Source: Funneliformis mosseae (lineage: Eukaryota; Glomeromycota; Glomeromycetes; Glomerales; Glomeraceae). From it: 15,105 bases of DNA. The position numbers and the translations under genes were made by a program. Location of the stretch: the NCBI GenBank assembly GCA_910592005.1, contig CAJVPP010002374.1:1-15105 (forward strand). Direction: 5' to 3'. This document shows, piece by piece, positions 1 through 9,005 of the stretch. Each line of letters starts with the position of its first letter. Within the stretch, counting starts at the first letter, position 1. The notes under the pieces are model-generated. The model searched no databases and was not told the origin of the DNA. It saw only the letters and a list, made by a program, of their open reading frames with translations.

Positions 1-515
1 AAGAAAATGTCAGCAGTCATGCATTTTAAAAATCTCTGTCTATTTTTAGATGATGACTTACAAGAAAGGACTCATTAAGACTGATTAACCAAAGGGATTC
101 AACAATGAGAGGATCTCAAAGATTTAGTTCAACGGAATTCTCACCTTCTGAATATAAAGTTGAATGAAATGAATTATATGTTGATTAAACCTTTTAATAA
201 CTATGCAAGGTTGCATTATGTCTTAAATAAATGGCTTTACCATTAAATTATCAACAATTTATGATAATAAATTTTTTTCAAGGATTTTCAACATAATCCT
301 ATTCGTCCATTGTTCCTTCTACTAAAACCAATGGGCCCAATCCTCTACCAGAAAAGCAACTTCAAACCATAACTGCCAATATTATGTTTACATTTGGCGA
401 TAAATTTCTTCATTAAAACTTCTTCCAGGAAACCTCCAAACACGAGTTGAACATACATTATTATAGCTTTGGACAAGCCAATAATTTGCCCACGAGTTTC
501 TTCATTAATTCTTTA
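1..515 (-). pseudogene. Tc1/mariner-like transposase remnant, internally deleted and frameshifted
   Basis: Seen: on the minus strand, pieces of a Tc1-type transposase appear in the right order but in different frames. Near 511-465 is an N-terminal helix-turn-helix-like piece, INEETRGQIIGLSKA. At about 455-400 is RVWRFPGRSFNEE, typical of the middle of the catalytic domain. At about 385-300 is VMV*SCFSGRGLGPLVLVEG, matching the family's VMVWGCFSG block with the Trp codon changed to a stop. Then follow DYVE/KILEKNLL/IVDNL (about 295-245) and ESLWLISL (about 100-75), matching the family's ENLW motif near the C-terminus. Several frameshifts and stops are present. Sequence between the N-terminal piece and the catalytic core is missing, so the copy is an internally deleted fossil. 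The C-terminal end runs to or beyond the window edge. No terminal inverted repeats could be fixed. Family assignment is firm; exact boundaries are not. Confidence 0.8.
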
Positions 516-1335
516 GATTTTAAATTTTTGATTTCCATTTATAATTAAAGTGGTCAATAAAAAAATGTCATAAATCCAAGCTTAAGAAACGCGTCATAAA
601 AGTTTTAACCTTTGTTAATAATAATTTAAAGTGTGTATATATAATTTAAAAGTAAAAAATGCTAACATAATCATATCTATAATTGTATGATTATGCGAAC
701 CTATTAATTTAATTTCTTTCCAGTTTGAGGCAAATATTCGGAAATTTAGGGTATGTACGTACGTACTAAATCGAAAATGACCAAAACAATTAATGTCAAA
801 TTGTGCCATAATAGGACTTTGTGATTTACTTTTAAAAAATATAGCGAGCTCAAATCTTCTAAGGAAACAATGAACGCTCGATCACAAAATTGTTTTTCAC
901 GTGCCGGTATGCATAAACCAATTTTTCTAAAACATCAAGCTAAGGTATTTTTAAATTCTTCATAGATATCGCTATCGTTTGATAGTCCGTCTATTTTTTT
1001 TTTTATATTTTCCTTATCGGCAAATAGAATAGTCTATCTATTCTCATCAACTATTACTCTTTTAAAATTCATGATTTTTACACTTAAATTTCATCATGAA
1101 CCAATATAAATATATTAACAACTTATTATTTAATAACTTAATTAACAAAAATATTAATTTAAGATTTTCATTCCTTTTGTATGTTGATTAGATTTGGATA
1201 AAATGAAATAAAAAATCTATGTATTCAGCCTGAATATTTGATGCTGAAAGAAATCGTTAAATATATTGTAAAAGAATTAAATCAGTTATGAATCCGAAAA
1301 GAAAAGAATCTAAAAAATAAAAATAAAATTAATAG
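516..1335. other. AT-rich stretch without recognisable gene
   Basis: This is sequence beyond the 5' side of the broken Tc1-like transposase. A short minus-strand open frame at 615-809 has no recognisable domain and is probably chance. A palindromic (GTAC)3 tract lies at 755-766. The 5' terminal repeat of the Tc1-like element might lie around 760-800, but its partner is not in view, so I do not call it. Confidence 0.5.
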
Positions 1336-1680
1336 TTTCTTGGAATTTGTTATTATTATAATCTTCCAAGTAATATTAAAGGATTTATCTCCTTTCAAAA
1401 AAACAGCAAGAGATTATCCTTTGTCGCAAATTTATTTAGGTATATGCTTTAAAAAGGATTTGGAACTGAAGTAAACTATTCTTTATTTATTGGGTATAAA
1501 AATGCAGAAAATGAAGAAATAAATCACAAAATAAACTTGCAAATTTATATAGAAATGGTGAAGGAACAGAAAAGAAATTAGAAAGACCTTTGTTTGTATC
1601 AAAAAGCTGTTGAAAATGGACAAATTGATGCACAAAATAATCTTATAATTATAAGTTATTGTGCTTTGCAACGATTAATA
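1336..1680 (+). pseudogene. Sel1-repeat protein fragment, frameshifted
   Basis: Seen: short stretches in different plus-strand frames fit consecutive Sel1-like repeats. They include YLGICFKKGFGTE (or its frame-shifted equivalent) near 1430-1470, LANLYRNGEGTEKKLE near 1536-1585, and LYQKAVENGQIDAQNNL at 1594-1644. The pattern of GxGT followed by about 11 residues, YxKAAExG and xAQxNL is the Sel1 signature. Sel1 repeats form alpha-helical solenoids used as protein-protein adaptors and are often joined to kinase domains in glomeromycete fungi (known of the family). At least one frameshift between LERP and LYQKAV, in-frame stops and no identifiable start show a decayed fragment. There is no kinase domain next to it on this strand. 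Confidence 0.65.
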
Positions 1681-2004
1681 AAAAAAATTATAGCTATAAA
1701 TCTTTAATTAAAAAAATAAAAAAAAATTAAAAACTTAAAAAAAATATTCGAAATCAAACAATAAATAAATTGACGAAGGTGGTAATTGTAAATGTCCTAT
1801 TCCACATAATCGAATTGATATCGCAAAAGTGAAAAGAATAAATTATCTAAACACTTGCTACAATATTTTTTGAGATATATATTAATTAGCCCCCTTTATC
1901 TTTAGCACCTAAAATATTATACTTTTACAGTTAGAAAAATATTCCATAATTACTATTTTTACGCTTATATTATTATTTATATTGAAACTAGATTAGGTTG
2001 GTGT
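1681..2004. other. AT-rich stretch without recognisable gene
   Basis: A-rich sequence downstream of the Sel1 fragment with poly-A tracts at 1680-1745. I see no coding signal, RNA gene or clear repeat in it. Confidence 0.5.
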
Positions 2005-2023
2005 GCGGCAACTTCGTCGCCGC
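2005..2023. repeat. GC-rich hairpin in an AT-rich region
   Basis: Seen: GCGGC at 2005-2009 is the reverse complement of GCCGC at 2019-2023. Between them an A.C mismatch and two further pairs enclose a three-base TTC loop. It is a local GC island in otherwise AT-rich DNA. No function can be assigned. Confidence 0.45.
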
Positions 2024-2147
2024 TAGGTATGGTTATAAAATTTGACTCTAAGATTCGAATTTTGATTAATCGAGTATAATCGATTTTATGAAGAACTTAA
2101 ATTACATTTTTGTTTATCATCTTTTCTAACTAATCTGCAAAATCGTC

Positions 2148-2480
2148 TTACTTTTTTTCACGCGACAAAAATTTTAATTTATCAACAACCTTGCTCAATT
2201 TGTTTTCTAGTGATCCATATCCTTTATATTTACCCTCGCCATAGCACCAAATTGTTTCCAAACTTGATGGCAAATGTCTCAGACAATCATCAATATTAGT
2301 TCAACTAATTTCTAACTCCTTTAGTTTACTCATTTTTTCCAAAGGCTATGGAAACGATTGTAATTATTTCCGGCAGTTCCTCGCTGGTGATTTCCTATTC
2401 ACAATGATCTCACTAATATCATAAAATCTGGTAGGCAACCTTTCTTTTAACAGCCAAGTATTCTTATTAATCTTTCACGG
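2148..2480 (-). pseudogene. Leucine-rich-repeat-like protein fragment with stop codon
   Basis: Seen: from an ATG at 2333 to a TAA at 2150-2148 the minus strand reads MSKLKELEIS, then an in-frame TGA, then TNIDDCLRHLPSSLETIWC and KLSKVVDKLKFLSREKK. The spacing of leucines (LKELEIS..NIDDCLRHLPSSLE) resembles a last leucine-rich repeat and cap. Upstream, at about 2480-2340, other frames read RLPTRFYDISEIIVN and SEELPEII, apparently part of the same gene after frame loss. No start with a complete N-terminus was found. Leucine-rich repeats are protein-interaction solenoids. The assignment rests on repeat pattern alone and could be another leucine-rich family. The piece is a broken fragment. Confidence 0.5.
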
Positions 2481-2499
2481 AAATCTTTTATTTCACATA

Positions 2500-3535
2500 A
2501 AATGTGTGACGTAGTACTTATATAAAAATCAATTTAAAAAAAAATTGCGGTTATTAAAAAGAAATTAAATTAAAAAAAAGCTCTCAGGAATTAATGATAA
2601 TTCGAAGTTCAAAGCTAAAATAATTGATTAAAAAAAAAATTTGGAAATGAAAAAAGAATACATTCGAAAAATAATTAATAAAGTTAATTACAATAAAAAA
2701 GACCGAATTGAACCTAAAAAAATTGCCCTAGAAGATAGAAAAAATAAATAAATAAAATATAATATAAAAATTAAAATAAATAATAAAAAAAGGGGATTAG
2801 TAATCCCAATCAATGGAAAAAAAAAGATCGAATCGTCACGCACCTGACTGTGCCGCCGTAACAAGCTGAAGGGTCCCATTCGAAATTATTTTTTTTTTTA
2901 TTTATTTTTATCGTTTTCTCCCCACGTTTGTTTTTTTTTGTTTTTTGTTTTTCTTTTTTATGTAATTTTATTCGTCTCCCCCATATTCTTTTTTGATTTT
3001 TTATAATTTTTTTTTTTTATTTTTTATCGTTCTTATTTTTTTTTTATAATTTTAAAATTATAATTTTTTTTATTTTTATCATTTGTGATAATACCTCCGT
3101 AATTCTTTGTTTAAAGTTCAAGTTAGAGTTTCATTGAACAAATACGAGCTCATGCAAAAATTATAATTGTAAGTTGTCATGATAAAAAAAGAGGTTATAA
3201 TAACAAATTATAAATCAATTATAGTTTTGTCGTGAAAATTTTTTTAAAAAAGAGTAAATTTAGTCTTCACCCGAATATAAATAAATATCGAATCCCTATT
3301 GTTTTATTATTTGTTTAGATTGAATATGTTAAGGCAAGCACTTAAAACATAACAATACAAATAGATCTGATATTCATAAAAATAAAATATAATCGGAATT
3401 CAAATAGATCTACCAATAATTTATTTTTTTTATTGTTTTTAATTTTTTTTTATATTTTTAATTTTTTTTTTATAATATTTTTAATTCGTCCCCTTATCCT
3501 CCCTTATTTTTTTTTTCTTTTTAGGTTTATATATA
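2500..3535. other. Low-complexity block, A-rich then T-rich, no gene
   Basis: From about 2520 to 2820 the plus strand is dominated by A-runs; from about 2885 to 3080 and again from 3420 to 3525 it is dominated by T-runs. A GC-rich core of about 55 bp at 2826-2880 sits at the switch point. A 15-bp near-perfect palindrome, GGGATTAGTAATCCC, is at 2793-2807. The minus-strand open frame over 2688-2879 is hydrophobic only because it reads T-runs, so I do not call it a gene. Nothing else recognisable is present. Confidence 0.5.
2793..2807. repeat. 15-bp palindrome GGGATTA-G-TAATCCC
   Basis: Seen directly: seven-base arms separated by one G, inside an A-rich block and about 20 bp from the GC-rich core at 2826-2880. 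It may be part of a dispersed repeat; this cannot be tested from one copy. Confidence 0.6.
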
Positions 3536-3597
3536 CAGTCAAACCTCTCTAAATGCACACCCCCTTGGGACCCAATACAAGGGTGCATTTAGAGAGG
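3536..3597. repeat. Pogo/Tigger terminal repeat with internal hairpin
   Basis: Seen: CAGTCAAACCTCTCTAAA begins at 3536. Within it, CCTCTCTAAATGCAC (3544-3558) is repeated in inverse orientation by GTGCATTTAGAGAGG (3583-3597). The inner CCCCTTG (3561-3567) faces CAAGGG (3578-3583). The terminus itself therefore folds into a hairpin. A further partial copy, GTGTGCATTAAGAG, follows at about 3598-3611. The CAGT start and the CCTCTCTAAA sequence are characteristic of the pogo/Tigger group (established knowledge). Confidence 0.75.
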
Positions 3598-3883
3598 GTG
3601 TGCATTAAGAGAAATATGCAAATTAATAAGTTTTAAATTATAAATTAATTTATTTTTATCATATTAAAATATATCGGACATTAGATTTATTACATTTTTA
3701 GCAATGTACTATCAGTCTAACTAAAATTGATAATGATATACATAACACGATACTAAAAAAATTGCTCTAAAGTGTTGTTTTAACGAACCTATTTTAATTT
3801 CTTCAACAAACCTCTCAAGAATATTTACGAATCTTAATATTCTGTGGCATTTTCTTGCTGAAGTATAAATGCACGAATATTCT

Positions 3884-4740
3884 CTAGACTTCTTGACGCA
3901 GAACTACACTAACAAATTCAATTTCAACACTATCATCTGCTTCGTCTCCGTCTCCATCTAGGCTTTCGTCGGACCCTTTTTTAAACACATCCACAAGTTC
4001 CGAGATAATATGATCTCTTTCAGGAACTTCGTAAACAATATCTTCTTCAGGAAGAGCTAAAAACTCTTCAACCTGCATACCATCCGGAAAGTCAAGAGCT
4101 TTAAATGTATCGGTAAGTTCTTTAAGCAATAAATCAGTTTCTTGATTATTTTCTCTATCTAAAACAATTTCTTCAATAGGAAGAATTTTGGTATGACGCC
4201 AGCAATTATAAATCGTTTCAGCTGTAACTTCATCCCAAGCTTGAATAGCATATCTAATTCCTTGTAAAATATCCATTTTAAGTTTTGTACAGATTCACCT
4301 GCTTCAACCTGTTCCAACATCCATCGGATTTGATGACGACGATAATTTTTTTTGAATGTCATAATGATTCCAGCATCCATTGGCTGAATCTTCGATGTTG
4401 TATTTGGAGGTAAAAATGTACATCAACATTTTGAAGTACCATTCCTTTTATTTTATGACTTGGACAATTATCTAAAAGTAAAAAAACACGTTGTCCTCTA
4501 TATTTTCTAGAAATCTGTAGATCAAATTCTTGAAGCCATTTTTGAAAAAGAGTTAGTAACATCCATGCCTTAGAATTGTTTCGATAAATCATTGGTAAGT
4601 TATAAATATTAATGTTTTTGAAACATCGTGGTTTTGCACATTTTCCGATTATTAATGGTTTTAATTTATGTGATCCATTGCAAACCCCAAATCCATCCAA
4701 GAAATGGTTGTATTTAGCGAACTGCAAATATACCAATTAT
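3884..4740 (-). pseudogene. Pogo/Tigger (DDE_1) transposase, C-terminal half with two frameshifts
   Basis: Three minus-strand frames join into one transposase. Frame 1 (about 4736-4415) reads NGSHKLKPLIIGKCAKPRCF, then the catalytic block LLLDNCPSHK, with the second acidic residue encoded at 4472-4470, and VDVHF. Frame 2 (about 4410-4280) reads IQPMDAGIIMTFKK, with the third acidic residue at 4377-4375, and RWMLEQVEAGES. Frame 3 (4276-3884) reads MDILQGIRYAIQAWDEVTAE, TIYNCWRHTKILP and an acidic tail ending LRQEV. Each join needs one extra base in a short homopolymer: 4412-4416 (five A) and 4276-4279 (four T). The CENP-B-type DNA-binding domain and the first catalytic Asp are absent; upstream sequence degenerates past about 4700. 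Transposases of this family cut and join DNA at terminal repeats. This copy is inactive because its N-terminal half is missing, even if the two frameshifts prove to be reading errors. Confidence 0.88.
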
Positions 4741-5984
4741 TACAGCTGCATTTAAAATAAGCATAACATTGATTCATCGTCGTTATGTTAAAATATTGAA
4801 TAGGATATTAACAAGAGTAACGGGTACAACTTTATAACATCAAGGTTAAGTTCCTAAAATTAGAACGAAAAAACAGTTCGATTACACTTATTAATTATAG
4901 AAAATGACAATGAAACACTATAAAAGTATACTAAAGAATAAGAAAGACACGCATATATACTTTTGAAAAATTCATAATTGTTTGGCATTAAAACGATTTC
5001 GCTAAGAATTCTATATAAAAACATTCTATCACTTCATTTGGTTTTAGATTTATTTTCTCAAATATTAATATTCGTAATATAATGGAAGAAAGCTAATCAA
5101 AATTCTCAAAATGATCTATGGAAATTAGAAAATTGAACGTCAAGGTTATTCACTAGATGCCTTTTTGATTCGAAGAATATTTTAATTAAAACTAGGAAAA
5201 TGTGGGTGTGTTGATTGTTATACCCTTTTTCCTAGATAGAAAAGTGAGTTTATATGAAGTTTTAAATGTTTTATTGGAATAGATAGATAAATAAAAACAA
5301 AACACATTCAGCTTCTTTGCTTCATAAACTTCTTAATTGCAAAATACCTTAGATAGATTACGAAAATAACGTCCATTTATTATTAATATCTTATTTCCTG
5401 GTAGTAATTGCAATAAATAAAAATGATAAAAAAAAAAATTTTATTCATTACCGTGAAGTTGTTCACCTTACTATATATACATCAATTTCATTAAAGATAG
5501 TAATTGCACCATTTAAATTTAAGGGAATAAAATAATATGCAACTAAATAATGCGCCAGTTTGTAATTTTTATAACGTAATTTATTACCATATAACAACCA
5601 CTTCAATAATAATATTAAACCTAATTTATTTTATATTTCGATAAGTTATAATAACCAAATTTATTAATATTTATTTGAAATTAATTATAACACAAAATTT
5701 GTTAGAAAGCCCATTCTTGGATATTTTTGAAAAAGAAGCTAAAAATTAATATCGTTCGTTGTAGAAGTTATCTATCCAAGGCAAGTAGGTTGCCTCCAAC
5801 CTGAAAACATTGCCTCTTTTACTTTACTTTTCATTTCCTTCCTTTTTTTTATTCGTAAATGAATATTCTTTAATCACTGATCAAGAAAGTCATAGGTTTA
5901 ATATATGACGCAATTATATATCAAAATCATGTTCTTTCGTCTTATAACCTAATAAAGAAATATATTTATTCAATTAAAGTTATA
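4741..5984. other. AT-rich stretch without recognisable gene
   Basis: About 1.2 kb between the truncated transposon and the kinase fragment. No long open frame, transfer RNA or second transposon terminus was seen. The only structured spot is the small GC-rich inverted-repeat cluster at 5779-5815. Confidence 0.5.
5779..5815. repeat. Nested short inverted repeats
   Basis: Seen: AGGCAA (5779-5784) faces TTGCCT at 5790-5795 and again at 5810-5815, and AGGTT (5787-5791) faces AACCT (5798-5802). Two mutually exclusive small hairpins are possible in a GC-richer pocket. The function is unknown and chance is possible. Confidence 0.35.
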
Positions 5985-6742
5985 TCATATAATTAACAAA
6001 TATAAATATTTACTGTCGGTATTATTTTTAAATGATTCATTCATTTTAGCACCCTTAATATCTTCTGTCTTATTATCTTCAAAATTTCTTTTACCTTTTA
6101 TACAGTACAGTATTGATAAAATATTATTGAATATTAATATAAACAAGTAAAACTATATAAGAAAATAAAATACTTGCCTAATTCTAACGTATCAGTTTGA
6201 TTATTTCTAAATCTTAGAATTGACATTGCGGAGTTCATCATATTGCTTAAAGGTCTACTTAAGTAGATTGCTCCTGGATTATATGATGCTATTGGTCCAA
6301 TATCCGATGATTTTAAGATTTTTGTTGGATTATTCATTTCAGCATTAATAATATCAAGGAATTTATCCCATACATATTTAGCTGTTGGTCTTTTCTTAGG
6401 ATCTGAATCCCAACATTCTTGCATTAATATAATATAGCCTTTAGGTGCGGTTGTAATTATTGGAGGACGTAGTCCGTCGCATACCCCAATAATAAGCATT
6501 ACATCATGAATTTTATCCCAAAAAGGCCTTCTACCTGTCATAAACTCCCACATTATCATGCCAAAACTATATATATCTGAAGTTAAAGTATATTTGATTC
6601 CCTTAAATATCTCTGGAGCAACATAAGGTATGACTCCATAACTTCTTTATCTTCATCTGTTGATTCTGTTGAAGACTTACTCAATCCAAAATCAGATATT
6701 ACTGGAAAATGATTTATAAGAATATTTCCACTATGAAGAATA
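5985..6742 (-). pseudogene. Protein kinase (TKL-like) C-lobe fragment, frameshifted, two exons visible
   Basis: Minus strand. Seen in order: LHSGNILINHFPVISDFGLS (about 6738-6680) with the DFG motif at 6693-6685. After a frame change near 6638-6642 come IPYVAPEIF (APE at 6619-6611), SDIYSFGMIMWEFMTGRRPF and CWDSDPKKRPTA. These are kinase subdomains VII-XI. The frame change equals loss of one T in the codon expected to give VYGVIPYVAPE. The exon ends after G at 6178; an 83-bp GC-AG intron (6177-6095) joins in phase 1 to a last exon at 6094-5985 reading GKRNFEDNKTED to the TGA stop. The HRD catalytic motif normally before LHSGN is replaced by MFI, and no N-lobe with glycine loop or lysine was found. 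Tyrosine-kinase-like kinases of this type are hugely expanded in Rhizophagus (established). As read, this is a catalytically dead fragment. Confidence 0.8.
6095..6177 (-). other. GC-AG intron in the kinase gene
   Basis: Seen: the exon ends TTAG and is followed by GCAAGT, a noncanonical but well-known GC donor. The acceptor is ATAAAAG. Joining G with GT gives a Gly codon and opens a 35-codon last exon in frame, which supports the splice. Confidence 0.65.
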
Positions 6743-6779
6743 AACATACCATTCTATCTGGTATTAGAAACTTATTATT

Positions 6780-7145
6780 AAATAATAACGATTGTTCATG
6801 ATAAATTTTTTGAGAGACATTGAACACAGTTAAATTTAATGTACCGTCCGATCACTTTATAGGAAAAAATTACTAACAATATTATATGCAAAAATTCTAG
6901 AATTATTTACCAACCTGAATCAAGAACAAATGCATATACTAGCGTGGGGTCTGGTTTAGGAAGTATTAAAATCGGCCACCACTTGTAATGTTAAACTATG
7001 TAACCGTTCTTCATTAAGTTTAGGAAAAGTAAATAAAGTTGAATTATCATTTAAAGAAAAATATCCTCGGTATGCCCCTTGATTATATTGTGGTGAAATC
7101 ACATATCTCATACAAGTTTCTTTTTCGGTCCTGCGATCAAACTTT
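6780..7145 (-). pseudogene. Unidentified coding remnant upstream of the kinase fragment
   Basis: Seen: the minus strand carries three stretches with coding-like composition. About 7130-6975 reads TEKETCMRYVISPQYN, GAYRGYFSLNDNSTLFTFPK and LNEERLHSLTLQVVADFN. About 6968-6915, in another frame, reads PKPDPTLVYAFVLDSGW. About 6840-6750 reads VSQKIYHEQSLLFNNKFLIP. A splice acceptor-like CAG is at about 7132. The frame shift between the first two pieces and the weak junctions suggest a decayed gene. I do not recognise the family; the composition would suit an extracellular or secreted domain. It might be the N-terminal part of the adjoining kinase gene or an unrelated fragment, and I cannot decide. 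Confidence 0.35.
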
Positions 7146-9005
7146 AAGAATTAAATAAATTATAAATAATTATTCGGAATATTTATCAACATTTAGAAAC
7201 ACTTTGTAAACATTAAAGTAAATTACCATTATATGCCCAAGTGAAATTACAATGGATTATCAAATGAAAACACGACATCTATTGTTGTATAAATTCACGG
7301 TTTATTTATGGTGGGTGATTCTTTAAAGATTTTTTTCCTTATGTTAAATTATTTATCGCAAGCGAATCCACTTGAACTTCCGAAGTTTTAATCGAAGGAA
7401 GTTCATTTTACACATCAATTATCAACATCGCGATATACATAATGAAATTAAAAGTAACGTTAATAAACGCATCATAAGAACAACTTTAGGTTCTGATTTA
7501 CGCTGAATTCCAAACAAATCCCCCAAAATCATTTTTTATCAAATTTTTTTTAAAAAAATAAAAGTATAAAACATACTTGATATGGTTTAGGTGGGAAACG
7601 AAAAATTTAACGCTAATCCTTAATAGAAAAAATTACACCTGAATTTTAAGCCCCGTTCATTCTATTCTGAGTCTGTTCCGTTAGTCAAAATATTTACTAA
7701 ATTTTGATTGGCTATTTGAAAGGAACAACAGAACAGGTGTTGAAGAGTATTTAAGGTCTTACCCTGGTCGTATTTGATGTTGAGACACTTCAAAAGAATC
7801 ATATTTTAAAACATTTTTATAAAAGAATAAATATTCAATCTTGAGCTTTTTTTCATAACCTAAAGTAATAAATGTGAAAATTTATCAATTTTGCTAAAAT
7901 GTTTCCTCGCTTTTTTCTTTATAAGTCAAATAATTGTATATATAGCATAGTCCTTTGCAAATTAGCAAACGGGAACTTATCAAATTACTTGTGGGTCGTA
8001 AATAAAAATTTTGATGTTCACTATTAACTCGAATTCAAAAATATAAATTTTCACGAGGGTACAAAAAGTATCTAGTAGTTAATAAATACTACAATAAATT
8101 TTTATAGCTTGTATCCAACTGCGCATTATATAGTAAGTGTAGCATTTGCGTCTCGGAAATCATTCCATTATCATTTTCCTCTTTTTTATTTTTCGTTTTT
8201 CCTGCGTTATAATAAATTTAAGAATGTTGAATATTTAGTGGTAGATTACGTAAACAATAAACTAAGTTTCCAATCATGCCACTTGCAAAACTATCATTAA
8301 TTTAGTTGAAATAAATTATATATAAAATTACCAAACATTAAGAGAAGTAAATAACTTACAAACTGTGATTTCATTTATTGTTGAATATTTAATAAGTAAA
8401 ATTTATTTTTAATTGTATATATATAAACCAATGTATACTTTTAACCATTTAATCCTTCAATGTAATAGTGTCAGATAGCAGTGCTAGAGCGTAACAAATT
8501 TAGTTGTTTAAGAAACATTTTTATGGTATGGAATCGTAGCGTATCTAATTTCATTTACCTTATGTTATAAAATAAGAAGTAGAATGTTATGTCATGACGA
8601 TCATTGTAAGTCTTCAACCCTATGGTGTAACCGAGTTAGCTCAAACGGGTTAAGAATTCTATTAATTATATTGTCAATTAATCACTTGACAACTATCAAT
8701 TGAAGAAAAGCTAAAATAGTACGTTCATTTTATCTTGCAGGTGTTGTATTTAAATTCACAGCCACATAGCCACAGATCTTTCGACGTGTAATTAAATACC
8801 ATAAAATGTCTTGTTTTTTATTTTATTTAAAAAATTATTAAGAATATTTTAATTAAAGAAAGTTTAATAACTAAAATACAATCATTTATAAAATATTTAG
8901 GTCGATCTTATATGAAACGTAATAATTTAATATTTCAAGTCTAAGTTTTAAAATATCTTCATATTTGAAATTAACTTATCCTATTTAATAAAATTAATTA
9001 ATAGC
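7146..9005. other. AT-rich stretch without recognisable gene
   Basis: About 1.85 kb downstream of the intact kelch gene. A plus-strand open frame at 8109-8300 has no recognisable domain, sits in no context and is probably chance. Two structured spots are present: an imperfect foldback at 7662-7736, and an inverted-repeat / A-box-like motif at 8628-8652. No transfer RNA could be folded from the latter. Confidence 0.5.
7662..7736. repeat. Imperfect foldback, possible MITE remnant
   Basis: Seen: the left arm has CTATTCTG (7662-7669), TCTGTTCC (7672-7679) and TTAGTCAAAAT (7681-7691). These are answered in inverse orientation by ATTTTGATTGG (7701-7711) and GGAACAACAGAACAG (7722-7736). The arms are gapped and mismatched but co-linear, as in an aged miniature inverted-repeat element. 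No target duplication was identified. Confidence 0.35.

Larger units (their letters stand above)
3536..4740 (-). mobile_element. 5'-truncated pogo/Tigger-type DNA transposon
   Basis: Seen: one terminus at 3536, preceded by TA (3534-3535), which is the target dinucleotide of the pogo group, followed by a transposase C-terminal half on the minus strand. The element therefore lies with its 3' end at the left. The opposite terminus, which should carry the inverted copy of CAGTCAAACCTCTCTAAA, was not found to the right, and the transposase lacks its DNA-binding half. The element is therefore truncated at its 5' side at an uncertain point near 4740. It cannot be autonomous as it stands. Confidence 0.75.

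Noticed and set aside
615..809. Minus-strand open frame of 64 codons next to the Tc1-like remnant
   Set aside because: It is not a Tc1 transposase segment and has no recognisable motif; it is probably chance in a stop-poor stretch.
1483..1671. Minus-strand open frame of 62 codons
   Set aside because: It is antisense to the plus-strand Sel1-repeat remnant and rich in Phe/Ile from AT-rich codons.
2688..2879. Minus-strand open frame of 63 codons with a hydrophobic C-terminal part
   Set aside because: It reads T-runs of a low-complexity block as Phe/Leu/Ile, and the only complex part is the GC core that looks like a repeat rather than a gene.
8109..8300. Plus-strand open frame of 63 codons
   Set aside because: No recognisable domain, no splice context and composition like the surrounding AT-rich DNA.
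8637..8700. Possible transfer RNA gene
   Set aside because: Only an A-box-like motif is present; no B box, anticodon arm or acceptor stem can be formed.
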